Source: Corallococcus silvisoli (GTDB lineage Bacteria; Myxococcota; Myxococcia; Myxococcales; Myxococcaceae). From it: 64,000 nt of DNA. The position numbers were made by a program, and so were the translations under genes. This document shows, piece after piece, positions 26,662 to 35,129 of the stretch (within the stretch, counting starts at the first letter, position 1; each line of letters begins with the position of its first letter). The DNA lies in contig NZ_JAAAPJ010000001.1 in assembly GCF_009909145.1 (NCBI RefSeq), forward strand, positions 868,001 to 932,000, in the 5' to 3' direction. Below the pieces are notes generated by a model, which was given only the letters and a program-made list of their open reading frames with translations, was not told where the DNA came from and made no database searches.

Positions 26662-27780
26662 TCAGTGGCCGCTCGCTGGTGGCACGTTCGCCAGGGTCTG
26701 GGAGGGCGGAGGGGCGCCGGGGTGCTTCACCTTCACGGACATGCCGTCGCGCAGGGCCTGGATGGACGACACGGCCACCACGTCCCCTGTCTTCAGGCCC
26801 CCTTCCACGACGTAGGCCTGATCACCCAGGGCTCCCAGGGTGATGGGGCGGCGCTCCACCACCGCCCCTGCGCCCTGCGCCCGCACCACGAGGGCGAAGG
26901 GCTGGCCGCTCTGGCGCACCACCGCCAGCGCTGGAATCCGCAGCGCGTCGCGCGCCGAATAGACGATGCGCGCGCGCACCAGCTCGTTGGGGCGCAGGCC
27001 CACCGTGTTGCGGAAGGCGGCCTTCACCTCCACCAGCTGGGTCCGCGGGTCGGCCTGGGGCGCGATGAAGAAGACCCTGCTGGTGAGCAGCACCGCCCCT
27101 CGCGCGTCCAGGAGCTCCAGCACCGTGTCTGGCTTCAGGGCGCGCGCGCGTGTCGGGGGGATCCACACGCCCACTTCGAGGACATCCGCTTGCGCCACGT
27201 GGGTCAGCGGCGTGGAGGCGCTGACGGAGTCTCCCACGCGCACCAGCACGTCATCCACGGTGCCCGCGAAGGGCGCTCGCACCACGTTGAGCTGGAGTTG
27301 CACCTGGCGCTGCGTCACCTGCGCGGCCGACGAGCGAGCCGCGGCCTCCGCGGCCTCCACCTGCGCCCGGACGTTCTCCAGCTCCTGCGCGCTGGCGAGG
27401 CCTTCTCCGTGAAGTGCCTCGGTGCGGGCGCGGGTGCGGCGGGCCAGCTCCAGCTGGACCTGGGATGCGCTCAGTTGTGCCTGCGCGCTGTCGAGCGCGG
27501 CCGTCTCCTCGCGCGCGTCCACCTCCACCAGCGGCGCGCCTTCCTCCACCTGCTGACCGGGGCGCACGTGGATGCGGCGCACGGCGCCCGCGACCTGTGG
27601 CAGCACGGCGACGCTCCGCCGCGACAGCAGGTTGCCCAGATACTCACCCGTCTCACGCACTGCCTGCGGCGCCAGCGAGACCGCTTCGATTTCGCGTGGC
27701 GGAGGTGCGGCGGGGGGCGCCTTGTTCTCCGAGCAGCCGGCCACGGCCGCGATCACCGCCATGCTCCACAACATCTTCAT
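26662..27780 (-). CDS. RND efflux periplasmic adaptor lipoprotein
   Basis: A 372-aa membrane fusion protein. It starts with a lipoprotein signal (MKMLWSMAVIAAVAGC). It has a biotinyl-lipoyl half (VRRIHVRPGQQVEEGAPLVEVD), an alpha-hairpin with AQAQLSASQVQLELARR, the second lipoyl half (VVRAPFAGTVDDVLVRVGDSV) and beta-barrel domains. ATG 27780, six bases after GGAG, is chosen. The same frame stays open through the upstream repeats to 28557, but that extension only reads the minisatellite and the antisense of the previous gene's frame. It links the permease to the outer-membrane factor. Confidence 0.9.
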   Translation of the reverse strand: MKMLWSMAVIAAVAGCSENKAPPAAPPPREIEAVSLAPQAVRETGEYLGNLLSRRSVAVLPQVAGAVRRIHVRPGQQVEEGAPLVEVDAREETAALDSAQAQLSASQVQLELARRTRARTEALHGEGLASAQELENVRAQVEAAEAAARSSAAQVTQRQVQLQLNVVRAPFAGTVDDVLVRVGDSVSASTPLTHVAQADVLEVGVWIPPTRARALKPDTVLELLDARGAVLLTSRVFFIAPQADPRTQLVEVKAAFRNTVGLRPNELVRARIVYSARDALRIPALAVVRQSGQPFALVVRAQGAGAVVERRPITLGALGDQAYVVEGGLKTGDVVAVSSIQALRDGMSVKVKHPGAPPPSQTLANVPPASGH

Positions 27781-27796
27781 CCACATCTCCAGGGGG

Positions 27797-28220
27797 CGCA
27801 TCGGGTTGTCAGCAGGAACAGGTCCAGGTGTGGCTGGAGGGGGTGTCGTCATCCGCGCTTCCTGATTCACCCGCCGCATCAGGCCTCCGTCAGGAACGCG
27901 TCCAGGAGTGGCTGGATGGGTCGTCATCCGCGCTTCTTGCTTCACTCGCCGCATCGGGCCTCCGTCAGGAGCGCGTCCAGGCGGGCCTGGATGGGTCGTC
28001 ATCCGCGCTCCCGGCTTCACCTGTCGCGTCGGGCCTTCGTCAGGCACGCGTCCAGGCGGGCCTGGATGGGGCGTCATCCGTGCTCCGTGCTTCACCTGTC
28101 GCATCGGGCCTCCGTCAGGAACGCGTCCGGGTGTGGCCGGGTGGGGCGTCGTCATCCGCGCTTCCTGCTTCACCTGTCGCATCGGGCCTCCGTCAGGAAC
28201 GCGTCCAGGCGTGCCTGGAC
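27797..28220 (-). repeat. Minisatellite of five 75-78 bp units derived from the outer-membrane-factor gene end
   Basis: Units begin at 27797, 27875, 27950, 28025, 28100 and 28178. They are 78, 75, 75, 75 and 78 bases long, followed by the native copy. Each unit carries a version of the last ~14 codons and stop of the gene ending at 28170, plus about 30 bases of spacer. The outermost unit (27797) is the most diverged. All unit lengths are multiples of three. Confidence 0.85.
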
Positions 28221-29546
28221 GAGCGTGAACTCGCGCAGCACCAGGTCCAGCTCCGCCTGTCGCAGGGCCGCGCCGCTCTGCACCAGATCGAGGCTGCCGC
28301 CACGGCCCACTTCGTAGGCGCGGCGGGTGAGCCGGTCGGTGCGCTCGGCGAGGTCCCGCGACTCCACCGCGTTCTTCACCAGCGCTTCGGCCACCTCCAC
28401 GCTGCGGCGGGCCCGCGCCACCTCCAGCTCCACGTCGCGGCGGGCGCGCTCCAGCGCCGCCTCCGCCTGGGCCTCCACGCCCGTACGCTCCCGCACCAGC
28501 CCTCCGCGCCCGCCGCCCTCCCAGAGAGGCACCGAGAGCACGGCGGCGACGTTCCACGTCGCGATGCGACCGAAGCCCGGGTCCGTGGTGAGGCCCGCGA
28601 GCGTGCTGCTGACGCCCAGCGTGGGCAGATAGCCCGCGGCGGCCTGCCTCCGGCTCTCTCGCGCGGACTCCACCTGGGCGCGCGCCGCCACCAGGTCGGG
28701 CCGCGCGTCCAGGCTCTCCAGCGGGGCGCAGGTATTGCGCGTCCGCTCCACGAGCCCCCGCAAGTCGAAGGCCGGGTCGACGCCCATGGACTGGCCGAAG
28801 CCCAGCGAGAGGCCCAACGCCTCGCGCGTCCGGCGCAACTGTTCGTCCCCGGCGATGAGCGCGCCGCGAGCCACCGCCACGTCCTGATCGACGCGCACCA
28901 CGTCCAACTGGTTGCCCGCACCCAGCTCCAAGGTGCGCTGCGTGAGCGCGGCACGCTCCAGCGCGCGCCTCAGGCCCACGCGGTTGATCTCCGCGGCGCG
29001 TTCAGCGGCCACGGTAGCCACCAGCACCTGCGCCAGCCCCAGGGTGAGCCGACGCCGGGTGTCTTGAAGGCTGGCCACCGCGCCCGTCTCCGCCTCCCGG
29101 GCCGCCGACAGTCCCCTCCACGCGCTCAGGTCCACCACCGCCTGCGTCAGCGTCGCGCCAAGGGTTCCCGTGGGGGCGGTGACGGTGTGGTTGTCTCCCG
29201 CGGCGCCGGGAAGCACCCCCGAAGGAACGTCGGGATTGAGGAGATCCAGCGCCACGCCCGCCTGGGCGCGCGCATTGGGCAGCAGCGCGGAGAGGGCCTG
29301 ACGCCAGCGCCCGCTCGCGCGCTCCACGCTCGCTTCGGCGCCGCGCAGGTCCGTGGACCGCTCGCGCATCAGTGCGAGCGCCTCATCCCAGCTCTTCACG
29401 AGCCGGGGCGCGGCCGGGACAGGGGTGAGCATCGAGTCCTCCACCGCGGGTGGGCGGGTGGCCGGAGGCAGGTCGGAGGAGGAGGGCGCCACGGCCTGGG
29501 TCGAGACCGCGGCGAGCGCGAGGAGGAGGACGGAAGGAGGGGCCAT
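28170..29546 (-). CDS. TolC-family outer membrane efflux protein
   Basis: A 458-aa outer-membrane factor with a signal peptide (LLLALAAVSTQAVA) and the two-fold repeated coiled-coil/beta pattern of TolC proteins. ARLDAFLTEA at the C-terminus and LSLGFGQS-type strands fit the OEP family. It would form the exit duct for the adaptor and permease encoded downstream on the same strand. Its last codons lie within the minisatellite, so the stop at 28170 is the first of a series of near-identical gene ends. Confidence 0.88.
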   Translation of the reverse strand: MAPPSVLLLALAAVSTQAVAPSSSDLPPATRPPAVEDSMLTPVPAAPRLVKSWDEALALMRERSTDLRGAEASVERASGRWRQALSALLPNARAQAGVALDLLNPDVPSGVLPGAAGDNHTVTAPTGTLGATLTQAVVDLSAWRGLSAAREAETGAVASLQDTRRRLTLGLAQVLVATVAAERAAEINRVGLRRALERAALTQRTLELGAGNQLDVVRVDQDVAVARGALIAGDEQLRRTREALGLSLGFGQSMGVDPAFDLRGLVERTRNTCAPLESLDARPDLVAARAQVESARESRRQAAAGYLPTLGVSSTLAGLTTDPGFGRIATWNVAAVLSVPLWEGGGRGGLVRERTGVEAQAEAALERARRDVELEVARARRSVEVAEALVKNAVESRDLAERTDRLTRRAYEVGRGGSLDLVQSGAALRQAELDLVLREFTLVQARLDAFLTEARCDR

Positions 29547-29669
29547 TCGCCGGACGTGGAGGAGGAAAGGGAGTCGAAGCGCCCACGGTCCGGGCTTTCC
29601 GGCGCGGGGGGCTTGGGGACCGTCCCCCAGGGGAGCCGAGCGCTCCCGCTAGGGAAGAAGCGCGGCGGC

Positions 29670-30437
29670 TCAGCTGCGCGGCGTCGTCGCCTTGAACGTG
29701 GCGGCGTCGACGGGCGCGTCGTAGCGGGCGCTCTGGACGACCTTCTCGCCCGGCTTACCGTCGGCCTCCCACCGCACGTGGTGGCTCAGCATGATGCCGT
29801 CCACGTCGCGGTAATCGGAGAAGGCCATCGTCTTGTTGAACGCCTTGCCCTCCTGGGTGCCGGCATACGTGCGGCGCACCTCCAGGAAGGACTTCGCGTC
29901 GATGAAGCGGACCTCCGTCTCCCGGGCGCGGGTGAGGACCAGCTTGAACGCGGGAGCGCCCTCCACCTCCACCGTGCCGTCCAGCGCCAGCGTGACGACG
30001 CCCCGGGCCTTCGGGTCCAGCAGGGCGTCATCGAACACCGCGCCCTCGGCCATCAGCGCGTTCAGCTCCTGGCTCACTTGCTTCGGCGCGGCCGTCCCCT
30101 CCACCACCCAGCCCTGCTGCCCATCGAACAGCCTGGTGACCTGGGCGCCGTTCGTGTCCATGTCGTTGCGCAAGAGGTTGGGTCGCGCACGCCGCAGGGT
30201 CGAAGTCGTCACCGTGGTGCCCTCGGTGACGCGGGTGGTGATCTGAAACGTCTTCGCGGCCTTGATCCGCTCCTTGCCGCCCATGGCCTTCAGGTGCTTG
30301 TCGACGACCGTCTGGAGCGTCATCGAAGCCTGGGAGGAACCCTGGGTGCATCCGGCGCCTTCGCCCGCCGCCGCGATGGTGGGCGCGAACGTCAGACCGA
30401 GGGCCAGGAACGAGACGACGAGGGGCTTGCGCAGCAT
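29670..30437 (-). CDS. Secreted LolA-like outer-membrane lipoprotein-sorting family protein
   Basis: A 255-aa exported protein with a signal peptide (LVVSFLALGLTFAPTIAAAG). The body has the start VVDKHLKAMGGKERIKAAKTF and repeated beta strands like those of LolA/LolB-fold lipid carriers. A GQQGW motif and a SFLEVRRTY strand support this. The exact ligand is unknown. ATG 30437, after GGAGG, is preferred over an upstream start because it places the signal peptide at the N-terminus. It lies downstream of a candidate LytTR operator and upstream of the efflux operon on the same strand. Confidence 0.65.
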   Translation of the reverse strand: MLRKPLVVSFLALGLTFAPTIAAAGEGAGCTQGSSQASMTLQTVVDKHLKAMGGKERIKAAKTFQITTRVTEGTTVTTSTLRRARPNLLRNDMDTNGAQVTRLFDGQQGWVVEGTAAPKQVSQELNALMAEGAVFDDALLDPKARGVVTLALDGTVEVEGAPAFKLVLTRARETEVRFIDAKSFLEVRRTYAGTQEGKAFNKTMAFSDYRDVDGIMLSHHVRWEADGKPGEKVVQSARYDAPVDAATFKATTPRS

Positions 30438-30523
30438 CAGGTGTGCCTCCGTGCGGGTGGGTCGCGGGAGGCACGGTGCCCGTGCGGGCACGTCGCGGGT
30501 GGAGCGTTCAGCCGGTGGGGATG

Positions 30524-30565
30524 GGCGTGCGGTGAACGGGCCTGGGCGTGCAGCGAACGGGCCCG
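30524..30565. promoter_or_regulatory. Candidate LytTR-regulator operator, site 1
   Basis: Two adjacent 21-base repeats (30524-30544 and 30545-30565) agree at 18 of 21 positions and share GAACGGG exactly 21 bases apart. On the other strand this reads CCCGTTC twice. LytTR proteins such as AgrA bind two 9-base direct repeats with a 12-base gap, which is the same 21-base period. The site is upstream of the LolA-like gene and just past the LytTR gene. Confidence 0.55.
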
Positions 30566-30571
30566 GCCAGT

Positions 30572-31387
30572 TCAGCCCAGGTGCTGGAACTTCTCCCGGT
30601 GGCTGCGCGCCACGCGCAGTTCGGCGCCGCCCGTCAGCACCACCACGAGCTCCCTGCGCCCTTCGCTGCGCAGCTCGCGGATGCGGCGCGAGTTGACGAT
30701 GGCCGAGCGGTGGATGCGCATGAAGCGCTCCGGATCCAACCGCGCCTCCAGGCTCTGCATCGTCTCGCGGTGGAGGTACGCCTTCCCGCCCGCGTGGATC
30801 TGCACGTAGTAGTCGGCGGCCTCGATGTATTCGATCTCATCCACGTCCAGGAACACGACCCGGCCCGTGTCGCGGATTGCCAGCCTGCGCACCCATGGCT
30901 CCGGCGCGGCGGGAGGGGCCGGTGCCATGGTGGGTGGGGGCGTGATGTCGCGCTCGCCATAGGTGGAGAGCACGGACATCAGTCGCTGGCTGAGGTCGGA
31001 CATGCGCCTCAGGCGGATCTGCGCCTTGGCGCGGCCGACGGCGTCGTGGAAGCGGTCGTCGCGGAAGGGCTTGAGCAGGTAGTCGAGCGCGTGGATGTCG
31101 AAGGCGCGCAGGGCGTAGCGGTCATACGCGGTGACGAAGATGACGGCGGGCATCTCGCCAGGGCCCAGGTGGGAGAGCACCTCGAAGCCATTGAGCTCCG
31201 GCATCTGCACGTCGAGCAGGACGAGGTCCGGCCGCTGCTCGCGGATGAGGCGCACCGCCTCCGGTCCGTTGCCGGCCTCACCCACCACGCGGACCTCCGG
31301 GTCCGTGGAGAGCAGCAGGCGCAGCCCCTCGCGAGCGAGCGGCTCGTCATCCACGAGGAGGGTGCGGATGCAGGCGGACGCGTTCAT
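30572..31387 (-). CDS. LytTR-family response regulator
   Basis: The 271-aa protein has a receiver domain (D13-D14, phosphoacceptor D59, T86, K106) and a C-terminal LytTR DNA-binding domain from about 165. The latter shows VVFLDVDEIEYIEAADYYVQIH, then FMRIHRSAIVN. The ATG overlaps the kinase stop (ATGA). It probably binds the 21-base-period repeats on each side of the pair, so it may regulate its own operon and the LolA-like gene. Confidence 0.94.
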   Translation of the reverse strand: MNASACIRTLLVDDEPLAREGLRLLLSTDPEVRVVGEAGNGPEAVRLIREQRPDLVLLDVQMPELNGFEVLSHLGPGEMPAVIFVTAYDRYALRAFDIHALDYLLKPFRDDRFHDAVGRAKAQIRLRRMSDLSQRLMSVLSTYGERDITPPPTMAPAPPAAPEPWVRRLAIRDTGRVVFLDVDEIEYIEAADYYVQIHAGGKAYLHRETMQSLEARLDPERFMRIHRSAIVNSRRIRELRSEGRRELVVVLTGGAELRVARSHREKFQHLG

Positions 31388-32565
31388 TCCGAGGGCGAGG
31401 CCGGCTGGAAGGGAAGCTCCAGGCGGGCGCGCACGCCCCCCCCGGCGCGGTTCTCCAGGGAGAAGACGTGGCGGTCCGCGTAGAGCGAGTGCAACCGCGC
31501 CCGCACGTTGGCCACGCCGATGCCGCCGTCCGGGGTGTCCCAGCCGGGCGCGAGCCCCGGGCCGTCATCGAGCACCTCCAGCAGCAGCCGGGCTCCGTCG
31601 CGCGCCGCGCGCAGCTCCACGCGTCCAGCGCCGGAGCGGGTGGCGAGGCCGTGCTTGATGGCGTTCTCCACGAGCGGCTGGAGGATGAGGCTGGGCACGA
31701 GCGCGCCGAGCGCCGCGGGGTCGATGGCGCGGACCACCTGGAGCCGGTCCTGGAAGCGCGTCTGCTCGATGTCGAGGTAGCGCTCCAGGAAGGCCAGGTC
31801 CTCATGGAGCGGGACCTGCTGGCGGCCGGTGGTGTTGAGCGCCATGCGCAGCAGCTCGCTGACGCCGGTGATCATCCGGATGGAGCCGGCGGTGTCCTGC
31901 TTGCGCACCAGGACGGAGATGGCGTTGAGCGTGTTGAAGAGGAAGTGCGGGTGCAGCTGCGCGCGCAGGGCGTCCAACTGCGCGTGGACCAGTCGCGTCT
32001 CCAGCTGCGATTGGATCAGCGCTCCCTCGACATAGCGGCGCTGGTACTCCAGGGCGGCGCCCACGGCGAGGATGCCCCCATAGACAGGGATGTCCGTGAC
32101 GCCGTACTTGCCCAACAGCATGGGCATGATGAAGCCCAGCGAGTTGTCCAGGTACCACTTCTCCTCCGCGAAGCGGTTGACGGCGATGATGAGGAACAGG
32201 TGGGGAATGATCAGCCCGACGAGGACGGGCACGTGCACCGCGAGCGAGCGACGCCAGACGCCGCGCTCCAGGCGGAAGCGCCGCCCGAGCGCGACGATGA
32301 GGGGCGTGACCAGCGCCCAGTACCACCAGGGTGGCAGATGCAGCAGCAGGGCCTGGGTGAACGGGTACGTGGGGTCCTTCGCCTGGGCGTAGAAGTAGGT
32401 CTGGCTGGAGGTGATGACCCCCGGCACGGCGTAGGCCAGCAGGAGCAGCGGCAGGCGGCGCGCCTGACGGAGCCACGCGGACGGCGCGGACGCGGAAGCC
32501 TCCGGCCGGAGGCTCACGGCGGGAGGCGGCAGGAGGTGGCTCGCGGCGGGGGAGGTGGATTCCAC
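31384..32565 (-). CDS. LytS-type sensor histidine kinase
   Basis: A 393-aa membrane kinase with four to five hydrophobic segments in residues 35-185 and the His_kinase domain of the LytS/YehU class. The phospho-His motif is [12 protein letters not shown] and the ATP-binding N-box is [12 protein letters not shown]. No other sensor domain is visible, so the signal is probably sensed in the membrane. It is the first gene of the pair with the LytTR regulator. Confidence 0.93.
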   Translation of the reverse strand: MESTSPAASHLLPPPAVSLRPEASASAPSAWLRQARRLPLLLLAYAVPGVITSSQTYFYAQAKDPTYPFTQALLLHLPPWWYWALVTPLIVALGRRFRLERGVWRRSLAVHVPVLVGLIIPHLFLIIAVNRFAEEKWYLDNSLGFIMPMLLGKYGVTDIPVYGGILAVGAALEYQRRYVEGALIQSQLETRLVHAQLDALRAQLHPHFLFNTLNAISVLVRKQDTAGSIRMITGVSELLRMALNTTGRQQVPLHEDLAFLERYLDIEQTRFQDRLQVVRAIDPAALGALVPSLILQPLVENAIKHGLATRSGAGRVELRAARDGARLLLEVLDDGPGLAPGWDTPDGGIGVANVRARLHSLYADRHVFSLENRAGGGVRARLELPFQPASPSE

Positions 32566-32605
32566 GTGTGCACGACTCTACGTCCGCGCCAGGGCCCCCT
32601 CCGAA

Positions 32606-32647
32606 CCGGTGCAGCCAAAGGGCTCCGGCGTGCAGCGAACGGGCCCG
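32606..32647. promoter_or_regulatory. Candidate LytTR-regulator operator, site 2
   Basis: Positions 32627-32647 are identical to 30545-30565 (21 of 21 bases). The 21 bases before it (32606-32626) are a weaker copy, agreeing at about 14 positions and keeping GTGCAGC and GGG in register. The site lies 41-82 bases before the kinase start at 32565, where autoregulation would act. Confidence 0.5.
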
Positions 32648-32743
32648 CCCGCCTGCTCCTCACTCCCGGGACAGGGGCTGGCGAAAACCGCCCCTGGATT
32701 CAAGGGGTTGGATGAGAGCCTGCCGCTGGGACGCGAGGGACCA

Positions 32744-32779
32744 CGAAATCCCGGTGCGGCCGCCACTGCAATTTCGGTG
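32744..32779. repeat. Dispersed 36-37 base palindromic repeat, copy B
   Basis: Same outer arms CGAAAT/ATTTCG and flanking GGTG as copy A at 23213-23249; only the few bases at the centre differ. It ends 21 bases before the start codon of the sigma-54 activator. Confidence 0.6.
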
Positions 32780-32800
32780 AATCGCTGTTATCGGTCGCCC

Positions 32801-34390
32801 ATGCCGGACGAACTCATGGGACGCCACCCGGAAGTGACACACGATGCCCGGGAGCTGGTCGAGCTGGCCACCACCGAAGAAGGGGTGGCGGAGCTGCTCC
32901 GGCGTGGACTGGATTGGCTGACCCGGGTGGTGCCGTTCGACCTGGCCACGCTGTTCCTCCTCAAGGAGGGGAAGCTGGAGGCGGTGGCGGCGCGCGGTCC
33001 GCTGGCGAACCAGGCGGTGCGCAAGCATTCGCTCCAGTTGTCGGACTTCCCTTCGCTGCGGCAGGCGCTGGAGACGCGGCGCGCGCGGGCGTTCACGGAG
33101 GAGGACCACGCGCACGGGGATGGGGACCCCTTCGACGGGGTGCTGGACCTGCCCGAGGGGCACGCGTGCATGGTGGTGCCGCTGTGCGCGGGGGAGCGCT
33201 GCTACGGCGTGCTGACGTTGGACCGCGTGCAGTGCGAGACCTACGCGCAGCCGGTGGTGGACCTGGTGGAGGTGTACGGGCAGATGCTGGCCACGGCGCT
33301 CCAGGGCGCCGAGCAACGCGCGGTGGTGGAGCGGCTGCACCGCCAGGACCACGAGCACGCGAAGCTGTTGGAGTCGCAGCTGGGCGGGGAGTCGGAAGGC
33401 ATCCTGGAGACGTCGCTGAGTCCGGTGATGCAGGACCTGGCCCGGCGCGCCCGGCAGGTGGCGGAGACGGACACGCCGGTGCTCATCACCGGCGAGACGG
33501 GCACGGGCAAGGAGCGTCTGGCGCGGGCCATCCACCGCTGGAGTCCGCGGGCGGACCAGCCCTTCGTGTCGCTCAACTGCGCGGCGATCCCGGCGGGGCT
33601 GCTGGAGAGCGAGCTGTTCGGCCACGTGAAGGGCGCGTTCACCGGGGCGAACCGCGACCGGGCGGGCCGCTTCCAGATGGCGCACGGAGGCACGCTGCTG
33701 CTGGATGAGATTGGCGAGCTGCCGGTGGAGCTGCAGGCGAAGCTGCTGCGCGCGCTGCAGGAGAAGACGTTCGAGCCGGTGGGCAGCGACAAGACGGTGA
33801 AGGCGGACGTGCGCATCCTGGCGGCGACGCATGTGGACCTGCACCAGGCCATCGCGCAGAAGCGCTTCCGCGAGGACCTGTTCTACCGCCTGAGCGTGTT
33901 CCCGCTGCGGCTGCCGCCCCTGCGCGAGCGGCGCGAGGACCTGCCGCAGCTGGCCGCGTTCCTGCTGGAGGAGCAGGCGCGGCGCATTGGCCGGCGCGGC
34001 ATCCGGGTGTCGACCTCCGGGCTGGCGCGGCTGGCGGCGTATGACTGGCCGGGCAACCTGCGTGAGCTGGCGAACGCGCTGGAGCGCGCCACCATCCTCA
34101 CGAGCGGCCCGGAGCTGTCGTCGCAGTCCTTCGACCTTCCAGGGGATCGGGCGCGGGTGACGCCGGTGGAGGAGACCGCGGCGCCGCTGCAGGCCGGGGC
34201 GAAGGTGCTCACGCTGGCGGCCGTGCAGCGCGAACACATCCTGCGGGTGCTCACGCTCACGCGGGGCCGGGTCTACGGAGACGGCGGGGCGGCGGCGCTG
34301 CTGGGGCTCAAGCCGTCCACGCTGCAGAGCCGGATGAAGAAGCTGGGCATCGCGCGGCTGGAGGGGTTCTCGGCCGCGGACGAGGTGTGA
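32801..34390 (+). CDS. Sigma-54-dependent enhancer-binding regulator with GAF domain
   Basis: A 529-aa activator with an N-terminal GAF domain (about 20-170), an AAA+ domain and a Fis-type HTH. Walker A is GETGTGKE (231-238), the sigma-54 contact loop GAFTGA (278-283) and Walker B LLLDEIGE. The HTH is at the end ([20 protein letters not shown]). ATG 32801 is chosen over the longer open frame because the upstream part is intergenic and holds repeats. No partner kinase is adjacent, so the GAF domain probably senses a small ligand. Confidence 0.93.
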   Translation: MPDELMGRHPEVTHDARELVELATTEEGVAELLRRGLDWLTRVVPFDLATLFLLKEGKLEAVAARGPLANQAVRKHSLQLSDFPSLRQALETRRARAFTEEDHAHGDGDPFDGVLDLPEGHACMVVPLCAGERCYGVLTLDRVQCETYAQPVVDLVEVYGQMLATALQGAEQRAVVERLHRQDHEHAKLLESQLGGESEGILETSLSPVMQDLARRARQVAETDTPVLITGETGTGKERLARAIHRWSPRADQPFVSLNCAAIPAGLLESELFGHVKGAFTGANRDRAGRFQMAHGGTLLLDEIGELPVELQAKLLRALQEKTFEPVGSDKTVKADVRILAATHVDLHQAIAQKRFREDLFYRLSVFPLRLPPLRERREDLPQLAAFLLEEQARRIGRRGIRVSTSGLARLAAYDWPGNLRELANALERATILTSGPELSSQSFDLPGDRARVTPVEETAAPLQAGAKVLTLAAVQREHILRVLTLTRGRVYGDGGAAALLGLKPSTLQSRMKKLGIARLEGFSAADEV

Positions 34391-34405
34391 CGGCGGCCGG
34401 AGGAT

Positions 34406-34429
34406 GAGGGCCGGCGCTCGCGGGCCCTC
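34406..34429 (+). terminator. Hairpin after the sigma-54 activator
   Basis: GAGGGCC at 34406-34412 pairs with GGCCCTC at 34423-34429 around a 10-base loop, followed by TCCTGTCCC. It lies between two converging genes. Confidence 0.5.
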
Positions 34430-34447
34430 TCCTGTCCCAGGGGCCGC

Positions 34448-35035
34448 TCAGTACCAGCGGCTGTCTTCACGGGCCTCGCGGCGGTCCTCCCGGAGCTCCT
34501 GACGGTTTCGCGACTGCTCGGCGCGGGCGAGCTGGACCAGGTCGGCGATCAGCATGCGCTTGCGCGTGACGCTGCCGCTGTCCATGCGCCCGTAGAGGCC
34601 GTTCAGCTCCTGCGCGATGGCGCGCGTCTGTTGCAGGGCGCGGGCCTCCTGGCGGACGTCGCGCACGTCGTCGCGGTGGTCCTGACGGTCGTCGCGGCGG
34701 TAGCCGTCGTGGCGCACCTCGCGGGCGCTGCTTCGCGCCTCCTGCTTGTCCTGCGCCAGCTCGCGGCGGGATTCGCTCAGCTCCGACGCCACGTAGGCGC
34801 GCAGCTCTTCCTCCACCCGCTGCAGATCCCGGCGCGCGTAGCGGCCCCGGGCCGAGTCGTAGCGGGACAGCAGCGTCTCCATCTGCCGCAGGTCGAGGCG
34901 ATCATCGCGGAGCTCCCGGGCGTCCTGGCGCAGCTCCTGCCGGTCGCGGGCCTGCTCGGCGTGGTCGCGGGGACCGCCCGCGTGCGCCAGGGCCGGGAGG
35001 GACAGCGCCATCGTTGCCAGCAGCCACTTCACCAT
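34448..35035 (-). CDS. Secreted charged helical protein of unknown function
   Basis: The 195-aa product has a signal peptide (LLATMALSLPALAHA). The mature part is dominated by Arg, Asp, Glu and Gln in long amphipathic helices (RQELRQDARELRDDRLDLRQ and similar), with no cysteines. The strings RQELR-D-R-E-R recur near both ends. I recognise no domain. Charge alternation suggests a coiled coil or single alpha-helix in the periplasm. It stands alone between the sigma-54 activator and the pxp operon. Confidence 0.7.
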   Translation of the reverse strand: MVKWLLATMALSLPALAHAGGPRDHAEQARDRQELRQDARELRDDRLDLRQMETLLSRYDSARGRYARRDLQRVEEELRAYVASELSESRRELAQDKQEARSSAREVRHDGYRRDDRQDHRDDVRDVRQEARALQQTRAIAQELNGLYGRMDSGSVTRKRMLIADLVQLARAEQSRNRQELREDRREAREDSRWY

Positions 35036-35129
35036 GGGGAGTCTCCTTCAAGTGCGTCGATGCCCGGATGGACGAAGCCGGGCGCCGCGCATTCAAGGAG
35101 GGGACTCCCTTGGTGGGGATGACAGGGGC

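Noticed and set aside
27797..28220. The tandem repeats as a CRISPR array
   Set aside because: Units of 75-78 bases are contiguous, have no unique spacers, and are copies of the neighbouring gene end.
27781..28557. An N-terminal extension of the adaptor protein through the tandem repeats
   Set aside because: The frame is open only because the repeat units are multiples of three. A lipoprotein signal and a ribosome-binding site mark the real start at 27780.
27414..30809. A plus-strand open frame of over 1100 codons opposite the efflux operon and the LolA-like gene
   Set aside because: Its composition (Arg, His, Gln, Ala runs) is that of an antisense shadow in high-GC coding DNA, and it lies opposite clear, well-conserved genes.
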